A stretch of 64,000 nucleotides of DNA, from contig NZ_JAEKJA010000011.1 in NCBI RefSeq assembly GCF_016411865.1, forward strand, positions 62,001 through 126,000. Reading direction: 5' to 3'. This DNA is from Acuticoccus mangrovi. GTDB lineage: Bacteria > Pseudomonadota > Alphaproteobacteria > Rhizobiales > Amorphaceae. Positions within the stretch are counted from its first letter, which is position 1. Every line of letters begins with the position of its first letter. The position numbers were made by a program, and so were the translations under genes. Of the stretch, positions 1-8,306 are shown piece by piece. A model generated the notes under the pieces. It worked only from the letters and a program-made list of their open reading frames with translations. It had not been told where the DNA came from and made no database searches.

Positions 1-3000
1 GCCGCGCTCGCCGGCACGACGCGATCGGTCTTGAAGTCCACGATCAGCGCCCGATTCCCGTCGATCTGCAGCCGGTCGATGCGCCCGCTCGCCCGCCGCA
101 CCGCGCCGCCGGCGAGCCGCACGTCGCCGATCACCGCCACCTCGCGCCGCACCTTGGGCGCCGCAAGCTCGGGCAGCGCCATCACCGCGCGCGCCTCCGC
201 CACAATGGCCGCCACGGCATCGCTGCCGAGCGTGGGGTGAAGGGCGGCGACGCGGGCCGCCATCGTCGCGGCGTCGGCGTCGCGCTCCATCAGCGCGTGC
301 AGCACGTCGCCGAACTCGGCGGCCGGCAGCGGTCGCGCCGCGAGAGCCTCGCCCTCGGCCGTCTCGTGCTCGCCCTCGGAGGGGGCGAGCGGCTCCGGCG
401 CCCCGGCCGGCACGATCGCCGGCGCCCGCAGCCAATCGGGCGCCGGCACCGGGCGGCGCGTCGGCGCGCGGCGGGCGGCGGAGGGGAGCGACGTGCCGGC
501 GGGCTCGCGGAAGGCGAGCGCCGGCTCGGCGTGCCCCGGCAGCGCGAAGGGCGTCGCGTCGCCGGCGAGCGCCTCGCCCACGATCTCGTGCCACATGCCG
601 GCCTCGGGCGTGCGGGTGCGGTAGGCCCCACACACCACGAGATGCCGCTCGGCGCGCGTCATCCCGACATAGAGGAGGCGGTAGTGCTCGGCCTGCTCGG
701 CGGCGCGCGCCGCCTCCTCCCGCGCCGCCACCACCATGGGCTTGTGGTCCCTGGTCGGCGCGAAGAGCAGCACCTCCCCTCCGTCTTCGGCCCTGAGCGG
801 CACGAGGCGGGGCCGGGTGCGCCCGGCGACGGCGCGGCTGCCGACGTCGGCGAGGAACACCACCGGCGCCTCGAGCCCCTTGGAGCCGTGCGCCGTCATC
901 ACCCGCACCGTGTCGCCGTTCCCCTCGGTGGAGCGGCGCAGCTCGGTGCGCGTCTTGGCGAGGCGCATCAGAAAGGTCTCGAGGGCGGGAATGCCGCGGC
1001 TTTCGAAATCGAGCGCGATGTCGAGGAAGGCGTCGAGCGCATCTTCGGCCTCCGAACCCATGCGGGCGGCGAAGTCGGCGCGCCGCCCCTCGCCGGCGAG
1101 GATGCCAGCGAAGAGGTCGAACGGCCGCCCGGTGGCCGCGAGCCGCCGCCAGCGCACCAGGGTGGCGTGCGCCTCGCGCGCCGCCGCGTCGCCCTCCGCC
1201 AGCGCGGCGAAGAGGCTGCCCGCCCGGCCGTGCGCCACGCGGAACAGTGCCTCGTCGGAAAAGCCGAACAGAGGGCCCCGCAGCACCGCGGCGAGCGACA
1301 GGTCGTCCCGCGAGATCAACGCGCGGGCGAGGGCGACCATGTCCTTGACCGCGATATGCTCGGTGACATCGAGCCGGTCGGCGCCGGCGGCTGGGATCCC
1401 GCGCCGCTTCAGTTCGCGGTTCATCAGCGTGGCGAAGGGCTCGCGCTTGCGGGCGAGGATCAAGACGTCGCCCGGGCGGATCGGCGGCCCGCCGTCGGGC
1501 CCGTCGACCATCCAGCGCTCGATCTGGTCGGCGATGGCCTGCACCAGCTTGGCGGGGCCGTCCTCGTCGGCGGTCTCGTCGAAGGGGGCGTCCCAGTCGC
1601 CGGGCTTCTCCGCCACCGTGCTCGCAAACAGCGGCCAGACGTCGACGCCGCCCGCCGCCTGCCGCGTCGCAAGGTGGCGCACGCCGCCCGGCGGCGCGCC
1701 GACGGCGGCGGCAAGCTCCGGCCGGGCGAACACCCGATCCACCGCCGCGAGCACCTGCGGGGCGGAGCGCATCGAGTGGGCGAGCTCCACCGCATGGAAG
1801 GTGAGATCGATGTCGGCGGCGGAGGCCTCGTAGGCGGCCCGCTTCTCGGCGAAGAGGCGCGGCGCGGCGCCCTGGAAGGAGTAGATCGACTGCTTCTCGT
1901 CGCCCACCACGAAGAGGGTACGGTGAGCTTCCCGCGCTCCCACCCCGGCGAAGAACTCCTCGGTGAGCGCGCCGACGAGGTCCCACTGGGGAGGCGAGGT
2001 GTCCTGCGCCTCGTCGACCATCACGTGGTCGATGCCCTCGTCGAGCTTGAAGCGCACCCACGCCGCCGCCGAGCCGGAGCGCACCAGATGCATCGCCCGT
2101 TCGATCTGGTCGTCGTAGTCGATCAGCCCGCGCCGGCGCTTGTCGGCCTCGAGCACGGCGAGCACGTCCCAGCCGAGCATCACGAGCGGCAGGGTGGCGG
2201 CGATGGCGGCCTCGGCGCGGTGGCGCTCAGCGAGGCGCTCCAGGCGCTCCTGCTCGGCCGCCACGCGCTCGTCGAGGTCGGGAAAGTCGCCGCGCACGGC
2301 AGCGGGGGCGAAGCGCTTCAGCCCGCGCGGCTCGCCCTTCTGGGTGAAGAAGATGTCGCGCCACAGCCCGTCCCGGCGCGGCCCCTCCGGGCAGCCGAGG
2401 GCGGCGGCGATCCGCTCGGCGAGGTCCCGCATCTTGCCGCTCGCGAGCACCGCGTCGTGGAGGCGGCGGCAATAGTCCTCCTCGATCGCCGGCGCCTCGT
2501 CCACCGGCGGCACGGCGAGGGCGGCGGCGAGATCGGCGGCGAGGCGATCACGATCGGGCGTGAGCCCCACCCAGTCCATGAGGCGCTGGTGCTCGGATAG
2601 TACCCAGGCCTTTAGGTGCTGGTGCTCGGCGAGCACCGCTCTAAGACTCGCTGACAGCGAGGCGTCGGAGACGTGCGGCAGCAGCTCGTCGACGAGCCCG
2701 GCCACGCCACCGGCCGGATCGTGGGCGGCGCGGGCGAGCACGGTGGCGATGGCGCTGTCGGTCAGCTCCTCGCGCGTCGCGTCGTCGAGCACCTGGAAGG
2801 CGCCCGACACGTTCGCCTCCAAGGGAAAGCGGCGCAGGAGGGCGGCGGCGAAGGCGTGGATCGTCTGCACCTTGAGGCCGCCCGGCGTCTCCAGCGTCTC
2901 GGCGAAGAGGGTGCGGGCGCGCTCGGCCGCCGCATCCGGATCGGCGCCGGGCGCGAGCACCGCCACGCGGGCGCGCAGGGCGGCGGGCGCCATGGTGGCG

Positions 3001-3236
3001 AGGCCGGCGAGCTCGCCGTAGACGCGGCTCGCCATCTCCGCCGCGGCGGCGTTGGTGTAGGTGAGGCACAGGATCGTGCGCGGCGCGACGCCCGACAGCA
3101 GCAGCCGCACCACGCGCTGGGCGAGCACGTAGGTCTTGCCGGCGCCGGCATTCGCCGACACCCACACGCTCGCCGCCGGGTCCGACGACCGGCGCTGGGC
3201 GGCGTCCGCCTCGGGCGGGATCAGCCGTTCTGCCAT
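1..3236 (-). CDS. addA: Double-strand break repair helicase-nuclease AddA (3' end beyond window)
   Basis: AddA is the UvrD-like helicase and nuclease subunit of the AddAB complex, which resects DNA double-strand breaks for RecA loading (family knowledge). The frame read from the ATG at 3236 begins MAERLIPPEADAAQRRSS and has a Walker A motif ANAGAGKT at residues 28-35. Helicase motifs follow, including VMVDEAQDTS, VGDEKQSIYSFQG and VMTAHGSKGLEAP. Near the window edge the RecB-family nuclease motif appears as GRIDRL, then LIVDFKTDR. About 1078 codons are present; the family is usually near 1150-1180, so only the end of the nuclease domain is missing. The start overlaps the addB stop by 16 bases, so translation is probably coupled. 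No internal stop is seen. Confidence 0.93.
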   Translation of the reverse strand, partial: MAERLIPPEADAAQRRSSDPAASVWVSANAGAGKTYVLAQRVVRLLLSGVAPRTILCLTYTNAAAAEMASRVYGELAGLATMAPAALRARVAVLAPGADPDAAAERARTLFAETLETPGGLKVQTIHAFAAALLRRFPLEANVSGAFQVLDDATREELTDSAIATVLARAAHDPAGGVAGLVDELLPHVSDASLSASLRAVLAEHQHLKAWVLSEHQRLMDWVGLTPDRDRLAADLAAALAVPPVDEAPAIEEDYCRRLHDAVLASGKMRDLAERIAAALGCPEGPRRDGLWRDIFFTQKGEPRGLKRFAPAAVRGDFPDLDERVAAEQERLERLAERHRAEAAIAATLPLVMLGWDVLAVLEADKRRRGLIDYDDQIERAMHLVRSGSAAAWVRFKLDEGIDHVMVDEAQDTSPPQWDLVGALTEEFFAGVGAREAHRTLFVVGDEKQSIYSFQGAAPRLFAEKRAAYEASAADIDLTFHAVELAHSMRSAPQVLAAVDRVFARPELAAAVGAPPGGVRHLATRQAAGGVDVWPLFASTVAEKPGDWDAPFDETADEDGPAKLVQAIADQIERWMVDGPDGGPPIRPGDVLILARKREPFATLMNRELKRRGIPAAGADRLDVTEHIAVKDMVALARALISRDDLSLAAVLRGPLFGFSDEALFRVAHGRAGSLFAALAEGDAAAREAHATLVRWRRLAATGRPFDLFAGILAGEGRRADFAARMGSEAEDALDAFLDIALDFESRGIPALETFLMRLAKTRTELRRSTEGNGDTVRVMTAHGSKGLEAPVVFLADVGSRAVAGRTRPRLVPLRAEDGGEVLLFAPTRDHKPMVVAAREEAARAAEQAEHYRLLYVGMTRAERHLVVCGAYRTRTPEAGMWHEIVGEALAGDATPFALPGHAEPALAFREPAGTSLPSAARRAPTRRPVPAPDWLRAPAIVPAGAPEPLAPSEGEHETAEGEALAARPLPAAEFGDVLHALMERDADAATMAARVAALHPTLGSDAVAAIVAEARAVMALPELAAPKVRREVAVIGDVRLAGGAVRRASGRIDRLQIDGNRALIVDFKTDRVVPASA

Positions 3237-6163
3237 TCCGCCGCCCGCGCCAAATGGTCGTAGTCGCCGTCGAGGGTGCCGCCGAACTGCAGCCGCGCGC
3301 GACTGAGATAGCCCTTCGACGGGTCGCGATAGTGGGCGACGAGCCGCACGAGCCGCGCCATCGTCTCGGCGGCGAGGTCGGCCGCATCGTCGCCGGCGAC
3401 GGGCTGCCAGGCGACCGGCTCGCGGCCGGCGCCGAGCGCCACGTAGGTCAGCGCGGCGAGCGGGATGTCGGCGGGCACCCCCTCCACGGCGCCCGCCGCC
3501 ACCAGCGCCGCCTCGAGCGGGAGCTGGGGCTCGAAGAAGGTCGCGACCTCCTTGCGCGTCGGCGCCCGGCCGGTCTTGTAGTCGATGACCTCGAGCCGCC
3601 CGTCGGGCCCGATGTCCATGCGGTCGATGCGGCCCGAGAGTTCGAGCCCGCCGGCGATATCGTGTCTCACCGGCACCTCCACGTGATGCACCGAAGGCGG
3701 CCGTCCCCGCTCCGCCTCGATCACCCCGGCGGCGATGAATTTCAGCCGCGCGCCCCAGAGCGCCTGCGCCTCCGGAGCGTGGTCGAGGGTGCCGAGCAGC
3801 TCGTCGACGACGGCGGCGAAGCGCGCCTCCGCGTCGCCTCCCCGGTGATGGCCCTCACCGACGAAGCGGGCCATCACCGCGTGCATCAGCTCGCCCCGGT
3901 CGCCGGCGGTGGGGTCGGCCTCCAGAGGGTCGAGCGGCTCCAGGCCGAGCACGCGACGGGCGTAGACGGCGTAGGGATCGCGCACCAGCCGCGCCACCTC
4001 GGTGACGCGCAGCGCCGTCGGCCGCGCCGCGAGCGGCGGCGTCGGCGCCGGGCGCCGCGGCGGGTCGACCCGCGGCCGCGTCTCGATCCTGCGGGCGAGG
4101 TCGAGATAGCGCCGGCCGCGCTCCACGGCGGCGTCGGCCCCCTCGCCGGCGAACGCCGTGAGACGCTGCCACCAGCGCGAGGCGACGGTGGGTTCCCCCG
4201 CCGCCTTCTTCGCCCGCGTCAGCGTCACCCGCGGCGCGTGTGCAGCCATCACGAAGTCGTGCGCCGACAGGCCGATGCGCCGCTCCGGCAGATCGATGCC
4301 GAAGTCGCTCATCATGCCGCGCGACATCCAGGGGCCGGCGTCGGGCAGCTGCGGCCAGGTTCCCTCGTTGAGGCCGCCGAGGATCGCGTGGTCGAAGGCC
4401 TGAAGGCGCGCCTCGAGGGGTCCGAGGATACGCACCGCGTCGTCGCGCGGCGGACTGCGCACCACGATGCCGCGCATCAGCGTGTCGAAGGTCGCCGGCC
4501 AGTCGCCGGCGGGGATCGTGAGCTCGGCACGCGGGCCGAGCTCGGCGAAGAGGTCCGCCACGGCGCGGGCGTCCGCCGTATCCGCCCGGCTCATGTCGGC
4601 GGCGCCGGTGTCCGCGTCGCCGGTGTCGAGGGTACGCACGACCGCCGCGAAGGCACGGCCGTGGGCCCGGGCGAGCTCGCCCACGCCGGCGTCCCGGCCG
4701 GCGAGGCGCGCGAGGGGGGCGAGCGCCGGCATCACCCACTCGGCGAGCCGGGCCGCCTCCTCGCCCGCGGCGAGCATCGCGCCGTGCATCTTGCCCGCGC
4801 CGATCCGCGGGCCGCGCAGCAGCCGCTCCACCTTGGCAACGCCCTTCGCCTTGTCGGCGGCATCGAGGCCGAAGCTTGCGGCGGGGTGCTTCAACAGCGC
4901 CAGCCACTCGGCCGCGCCGCCGCCGAGGGCGACACTCGCCACGAGCCGCGCCAGGATGCCGGCGGGCGTCGCGCCGAGCGGGTCGCCGCCCGAATCGTCG
5001 ACGGCGATCTGCCACCGCTTCAGCGCGTGGCTGACGCGGCGGGCGAGCGGCCGATGCGGCGTGACGAGCGCCACCCGCTCGCCGAGCGCCACCGCCTCGC
5101 GCATCGCGAGCGCGATGGCGGCCGCCTCCTCCCGCTCGTCCGCCGCCTCCACCAGGGCGACCCCGTCGAGGGCGCCCGCGAGATCGCCGATCGCGTCACG
5201 GTCGGCGAGCCAGGCGCCAGTGGCGGGGGCGGGCTTCAGCGCCGCGCTCATCAGGCGCGTGCGGGCGGGCGCCACCCCGGCGGGCTCGGGGGCGGCGAGC
5301 GGCACCACCTCAGCCGGCGCGAGGCCCAGCGCATCCACCAGCTGCTTCATGCCATATTGGGGATGGCCCGGCGCGTCGGTCGCCTCCTGAAGCGCGCTCC
5401 AGGCGGCCCCATCGGCGGTGCGGTCGAAGCCCGGCAGCACCACCACCCCCATCGGGCTCTCGGCGATGGCGCGGATCAGCCGCCGCGTCGCCGGGATCGA
5501 CCCGGTGGAGCCCGCCACGATGATCGGCCCGGGCGCCGCCTCCACCTCCGCCGCGGCGGCCTCCGCCTCCATCCGCCGCGCCGTCGCCGCCGTCACTTTG
5601 CCGACCTGGGCGAGGTGGTCGGGCCACGTCCCGGTGGCGATCTCCAGAAACTCGGTGGTGATCTGCCAGTGCTCGGCGAGGTCCGCCCGCTCGACGAGGC
5701 CGTGGAGGTCGGCCCAGTCGGCCTCCTGCGTCTCCACCTGTTCGAGCAAGGCGATGAGATCGTCGGCGAGGCGCACCGCGTCGGGCCCCGCCGACGGTAC
5801 CAGGACGCGCGCCCCCTCCTCCGCCCGCGGCGCCCGCTCAAGCGCCGCCGCCCAGCTGCGGATGAGGCTCGCGAGCACCACCCGCGCCTCGGTCAGCCCC
5901 ATGATGGCGGCGCCGGCGAGCGGCTCGTCCTCGGCATCGCCCAGCCCGCGGATGCGGGGCAGCGCGGTCGGCCCGCCCGCCACGTCGAGGAAGGCGCCAG
6001 CGAGCGCCCGCGCCGCACGCTGGGTCGGCAGATAGATGGTCACGTCAGCGAGCGCGAGGGGATCGTCCGGCCGCACCCCTCCCGGCCACAGGGTGCCGTC
6101 CGCGACCCGCGCCGCGAGCGTTCCGAGGAACGGCTCGCCGGGGTCGACGGAGTAGACCCTCAT
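3221..6163 (-). CDS. addB: Double-strand break repair protein AddB
   Basis: AddB is the partner of AddA; it carries the second nuclease domain and an inactive helicase-like fold that scans DNA. The 980-residue product starts MRVYSVDPGEPF at an ATG whose ATGA overlaps the stop of the upstream nucleotidyltransferase. A longer frame upstream gives only low-complexity sequence, so I prefer this start. Seen in the sequence are the N-terminal YLPTQRAARAL segment, the conserved LNEGTWPQ region, and the C-terminal nuclease motif GRIDRMD (from residue 844) with VIDYKTG, where D861 and K863 fit the catalytic DxK. The length is normal for alphaproteobacterial AddB. It sits in the divL-addA operon. Confidence 0.93.
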   Translation of the reverse strand: MRVYSVDPGEPFLGTLAARVADGTLWPGGVRPDDPLALADVTIYLPTQRAARALAGAFLDVAGGPTALPRIRGLGDAEDEPLAGAAIMGLTEARVVLASLIRSWAAALERAPRAEEGARVLVPSAGPDAVRLADDLIALLEQVETQEADWADLHGLVERADLAEHWQITTEFLEIATGTWPDHLAQVGKVTAATARRMEAEAAAAEVEAAPGPIIVAGSTGSIPATRRLIRAIAESPMGVVVLPGFDRTADGAAWSALQEATDAPGHPQYGMKQLVDALGLAPAEVVPLAAPEPAGVAPARTRLMSAALKPAPATGAWLADRDAIGDLAGALDGVALVEAADEREEAAAIALAMREAVALGERVALVTPHRPLARRVSHALKRWQIAVDDSGGDPLGATPAGILARLVASVALGGGAAEWLALLKHPAASFGLDAADKAKGVAKVERLLRGPRIGAGKMHGAMLAAGEEAARLAEWVMPALAPLARLAGRDAGVGELARAHGRAFAAVVRTLDTGDADTGAADMSRADTADARAVADLFAELGPRAELTIPAGDWPATFDTLMRGIVVRSPPRDDAVRILGPLEARLQAFDHAILGGLNEGTWPQLPDAGPWMSRGMMSDFGIDLPERRIGLSAHDFVMAAHAPRVTLTRAKKAAGEPTVASRWWQRLTAFAGEGADAAVERGRRYLDLARRIETRPRVDPPRRPAPTPPLAARPTALRVTEVARLVRDPYAVYARRVLGLEPLDPLEADPTAGDRGELMHAVMARFVGEGHHRGGDAEARFAAVVDELLGTLDHAPEAQALWGARLKFIAAGVIEAERGRPPSVHHVEVPVRHDIAGGLELSGRIDRMDIGPDGRLEVIDYKTGRAPTRKEVATFFEPQLPLEAALVAAGAVEGVPADIPLAALTYVALGAGREPVAWQPVAGDDAADLAAETMARLVRLVAHYRDPSKGYLSRARLQFGGTLDGDYDHLARAAEWQNG

Positions 6164-6882
6164 GCCGCGCTGGCGACGAAGGCTCGTTCCGCCTCCCCGA
6201 TCGCCGCCGGCGTGCCGACGTGCATCCACAACCCGTCGAGCCGGGTGCCGAAGAGCCGCCCCTCGGCGAGCAGCCGGTCGAACACCACGTTGAGCGAGAA
6301 CGCCCCGTTCGGCGGATCGACGAGCACCGACGGCGACATGATCGCGCAGCCGGCATAGACGAACGGCGCCACGGTGCGCTCGCGACGCCGCTTCAGCCGG
6401 CCGTCGGTGCCGAACTCGAAGTCGCCCGCCCCGTCATATCCCACCGAGGCGACGGTGGAGGCGAGGAGAAGCAGCCCGTCCATCCGGTCGGGATCGAACT
6501 CGCGCATCATGCGGGCAAGGTTCGACGAGGCGCCCTCGATCCAGAAGGTATCGGAGTTCGCCACGAAGAAGGGCGTGTCGCCGAGATGGGGCTGAGCCTT
6601 GACGAGGCCGCCGCCGGTGTCGAGCAGCCCGGCCCGCTCGTCGGAGATGATCACGCGGTCGCCGGCCCGGCGCCGCGCATGCACCTCGATGAGGTCGGCG
6701 AGATAGTGCACGTTGACGACGAAGCGGGTGACGCCGGCGGCCTCCAAGCGGTCGAACACGTGGTCGATCAGCGCCTTGCCCGCCACCTCGATGAGCGGCT
6801 TGGGCGTCGTCGCGGTGAGCGGGCGCATGCGCTTGCCCCGCCCGGCGGCGAACACCATCGCCGTCTGTCCGATACCGGTCAT
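6160..6882 (-). CDS. murU: N-acetylmuramate-1-phosphate uridylyltransferase (MurU-type nucleotidyltransferase)
   Basis: This 240-residue protein has the sugar-phosphate nucleotidyltransferase signature FAAGRGKRMRPLT at the N-terminus, followed by PKPLIEVAGKALIDH. In the MurU family this fold makes UDP-MurNAc from MurNAc-1-phosphate during cell-wall recycling. The assignment to MurU rather than a generic mannose-1-phosphate guanylyltransferase rests mainly on context: the gene directly upstream encodes an AmgK-type sugar kinase, the enzyme that supplies MurNAc-1-phosphate. The ATG at 6882 shares ATGA with the stop of that kinase, and its own stop shares ATGA with addB. An in-frame extension of 71 residues upstream is the shadow of the kinase gene and was not used. 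Confidence 0.82.
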   Translation of the reverse strand: MTGIGQTAMVFAAGRGKRMRPLTATTPKPLIEVAGKALIDHVFDRLEAAGVTRFVVNVHYLADLIEVHARRRAGDRVIISDERAGLLDTGGGLVKAQPHLGDTPFFVANSDTFWIEGASSNLARMMREFDPDRMDGLLLLASTVASVGYDGAGDFEFGTDGRLKRRRERTVAPFVYAGCAIMSPSVLVDPPNGAFSLNVVFDRLLAEGRLFGTRLDGLWMHVGTPAAIGEAERAFVASAA

Positions 6883-8306
6883 CCGGCCTCCTGGAGGATC
6901 GTGGTGTGCGCGGCGAACCAGTCGCGGATCGGCGCCAGCCTCGGCTCGGCCGCGAGGTGGCGGGCGAGCGCCCGCTTCAGCCGCGGCAGATGGGGCAGAT
7001 ATTGGGGCTTGCCATCGCGGTCGTTGAGGCGGCGGAAGACGCCGAGGATGCGCGTCGCCCGTTCCGCGCCGAGCGTGTGGTAGGTGGTCCACCACCGCGC
7101 GGCGTCGACGTCCGGCCGCAGCGCCAGATAGCGGGCGCAGATCTCCGCCTCCAGCGCGTCGGGCACGTCGACGCGGGCGTCCTGCGCGAGCGAGACCACA
7201 TCGTAGGCGGTGGGAGCGATCATGGCGTCCTGATAGTCGATCACCCCCACTCTAGCGATGCCGCCGCGTTCTGGAAGCCACAGAAGATTGGGCGAGTGAT
7301 AGTCGCGCAGGGCGAGATGATCGTCGCCCCGCCACATCGCGTCGATCGCACCGCGCCACAGGCCGACGAAATCCGGGTCGACGGGAGCGCGCTGATACCA
7401 TTGCGGGAACAGCGCCACCTCGATGGCCGCAAGGTCTGCATCGAAGCGAGGCGGGGCGTAGGCGGGCGGCCCGAGGGTGGCGGGCGCCGGCGCGGCGTGG
7501 AAGCGGGCGAGCGCCTCCGCCGCGGCGATATAGCGCTCCACGACGGGTGTGCCGTCGACGGCGACCTTCTCGTCGCCGAGATCCTCGAGGAGCAGGAAGC
7601 CCTTCTCCGGGTCGGCCGCCTTGACCGCCGGAACGGTGAGACCGCGCTCGGCGAGCAGCGCGCCGACCGCGAGGAAGGCCCCCATGTTGCCGTCGGCGAG
7701 GCGGGCACGGACGCTGTAGGAATCGGGCGCCGGGGTGAAGCACGGCGCGTCCATCAAGACGGCGCGCTCGCCGTCGCGGCGGAGCCGCTCGTAGCGACGG
7801 GTGGAGGCGTCGGCCTTGAGGGTGAGGCGACGCGCCCGCCCCCAGTCGGCGCCGTCGAGGAAGGCGCGGATCGCCTCCTGCCGGGCGAGGGCGTCGAGCA
7901 CGCCGTCCGGCGCCTCGATGGTGAGGCCGCGCGTCTCGTTCTCGCCGATGTCGATGCGGATGGTGACGGGCAGCGGCTCGCGCGGCCACTCGACGAGCTC
8001 CACCGTCTCGCCGTCGCCGAGGCCAAGCTCGTCGAGCTCGGCGTCGTCCGCGACCCGGTAGAGGTCGACGTGGCGCACCGGCAGCCGCAGCGCATAGTCC
8101 TGCACGATGGTGAAGGTGGGGCTCGGCACCTCGAGGTCGGGATCCTCGGCAAGGGTGCGCAGGACCGCCCGCACGAGGGTGGTCTTGCCGGCGCCGAGGT
8201 CGCCGACGAGGGCGATCCGCAGGCCCGGCGTCAGGACGCGGGCGAGATCGGCACCGAAGGCGGCCATCGCCGCTTCGTCGATGATGAACCGGGTGATGGC
8301 GCTCAC
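6879..8306 (-). CDS. Fusion of tRNA t6A ATPase TsaE with AmgK-type MurNAc/GlcNAc kinase
   Basis: The 475-residue product joins two enzymes. Residues 1-150 are TsaE, the ATPase of the TsaBDE complex that makes N6-threonylcarbamoyladenosine in tRNA; Walker A GDLGAGKT lies at 35-42, followed by PSPTFTIVQDY and HVDLYR. Residues 155-475 are an APH-like kinase with LALRDYHSPNLLW (331-343) and the metal-binding VIDYQD (355-360), typical of AmgK, which phosphorylates MurNAc and GlcNAc at C1. The start is GTG at 8306, sharing GTGA with the divL stop. This bifunctional layout is known in rhizobial genomes and is not a sequencing artefact here, because the frame is continuous. MurU directly downstream supports the sugar-kinase role. 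Confidence 0.88.
   Translation of the reverse strand: MSAITRFIIDEAAMAAFGADLARVLTPGLRIALVGDLGAGKTTLVRAVLRTLAEDPDLEVPSPTFTIVQDYALRLPVRHVDLYRVADDAELDELGLGDGETVELVEWPREPLPVTIRIDIGENETRGLTIEAPDGVLDALARQEAIRAFLDGADWGRARRLTLKADASTRRYERLRRDGERAVLMDAPCFTPAPDSYSVRARLADGNMGAFLAVGALLAERGLTVPAVKAADPEKGFLLLEDLGDEKVAVDGTPVVERYIAAAEALARFHAAPAPATLGPPAYAPPRFDADLAAIEVALFPQWYQRAPVDPDFVGLWRGAIDAMWRGDDHLALRDYHSPNLLWLPERGGIARVGVIDYQDAMIAPTAYDVVSLAQDARVDVPDALEAEICARYLALRPDVDAARWWTTYHTLGAERATRILGVFRRLNDRDGKPQYLPHLPRLKRALARHLAAEPRLAPIRDWFAAHTTILQEAG

Noticed and set aside
237-2600. Long open frame on the plus strand opposite addA
   Set aside because: It is Arg/Gly/Ala-rich low-complexity sequence with no family motif; it is the antisense shadow of a high-GC gene. 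The minus frame has helicase and nuclease motifs.
3254-6358. 1034-codon open frame opposite addB
   Set aside because: Same reason: composition typical of antisense frames in high-GC DNA, while addB on the other strand is clearly real.
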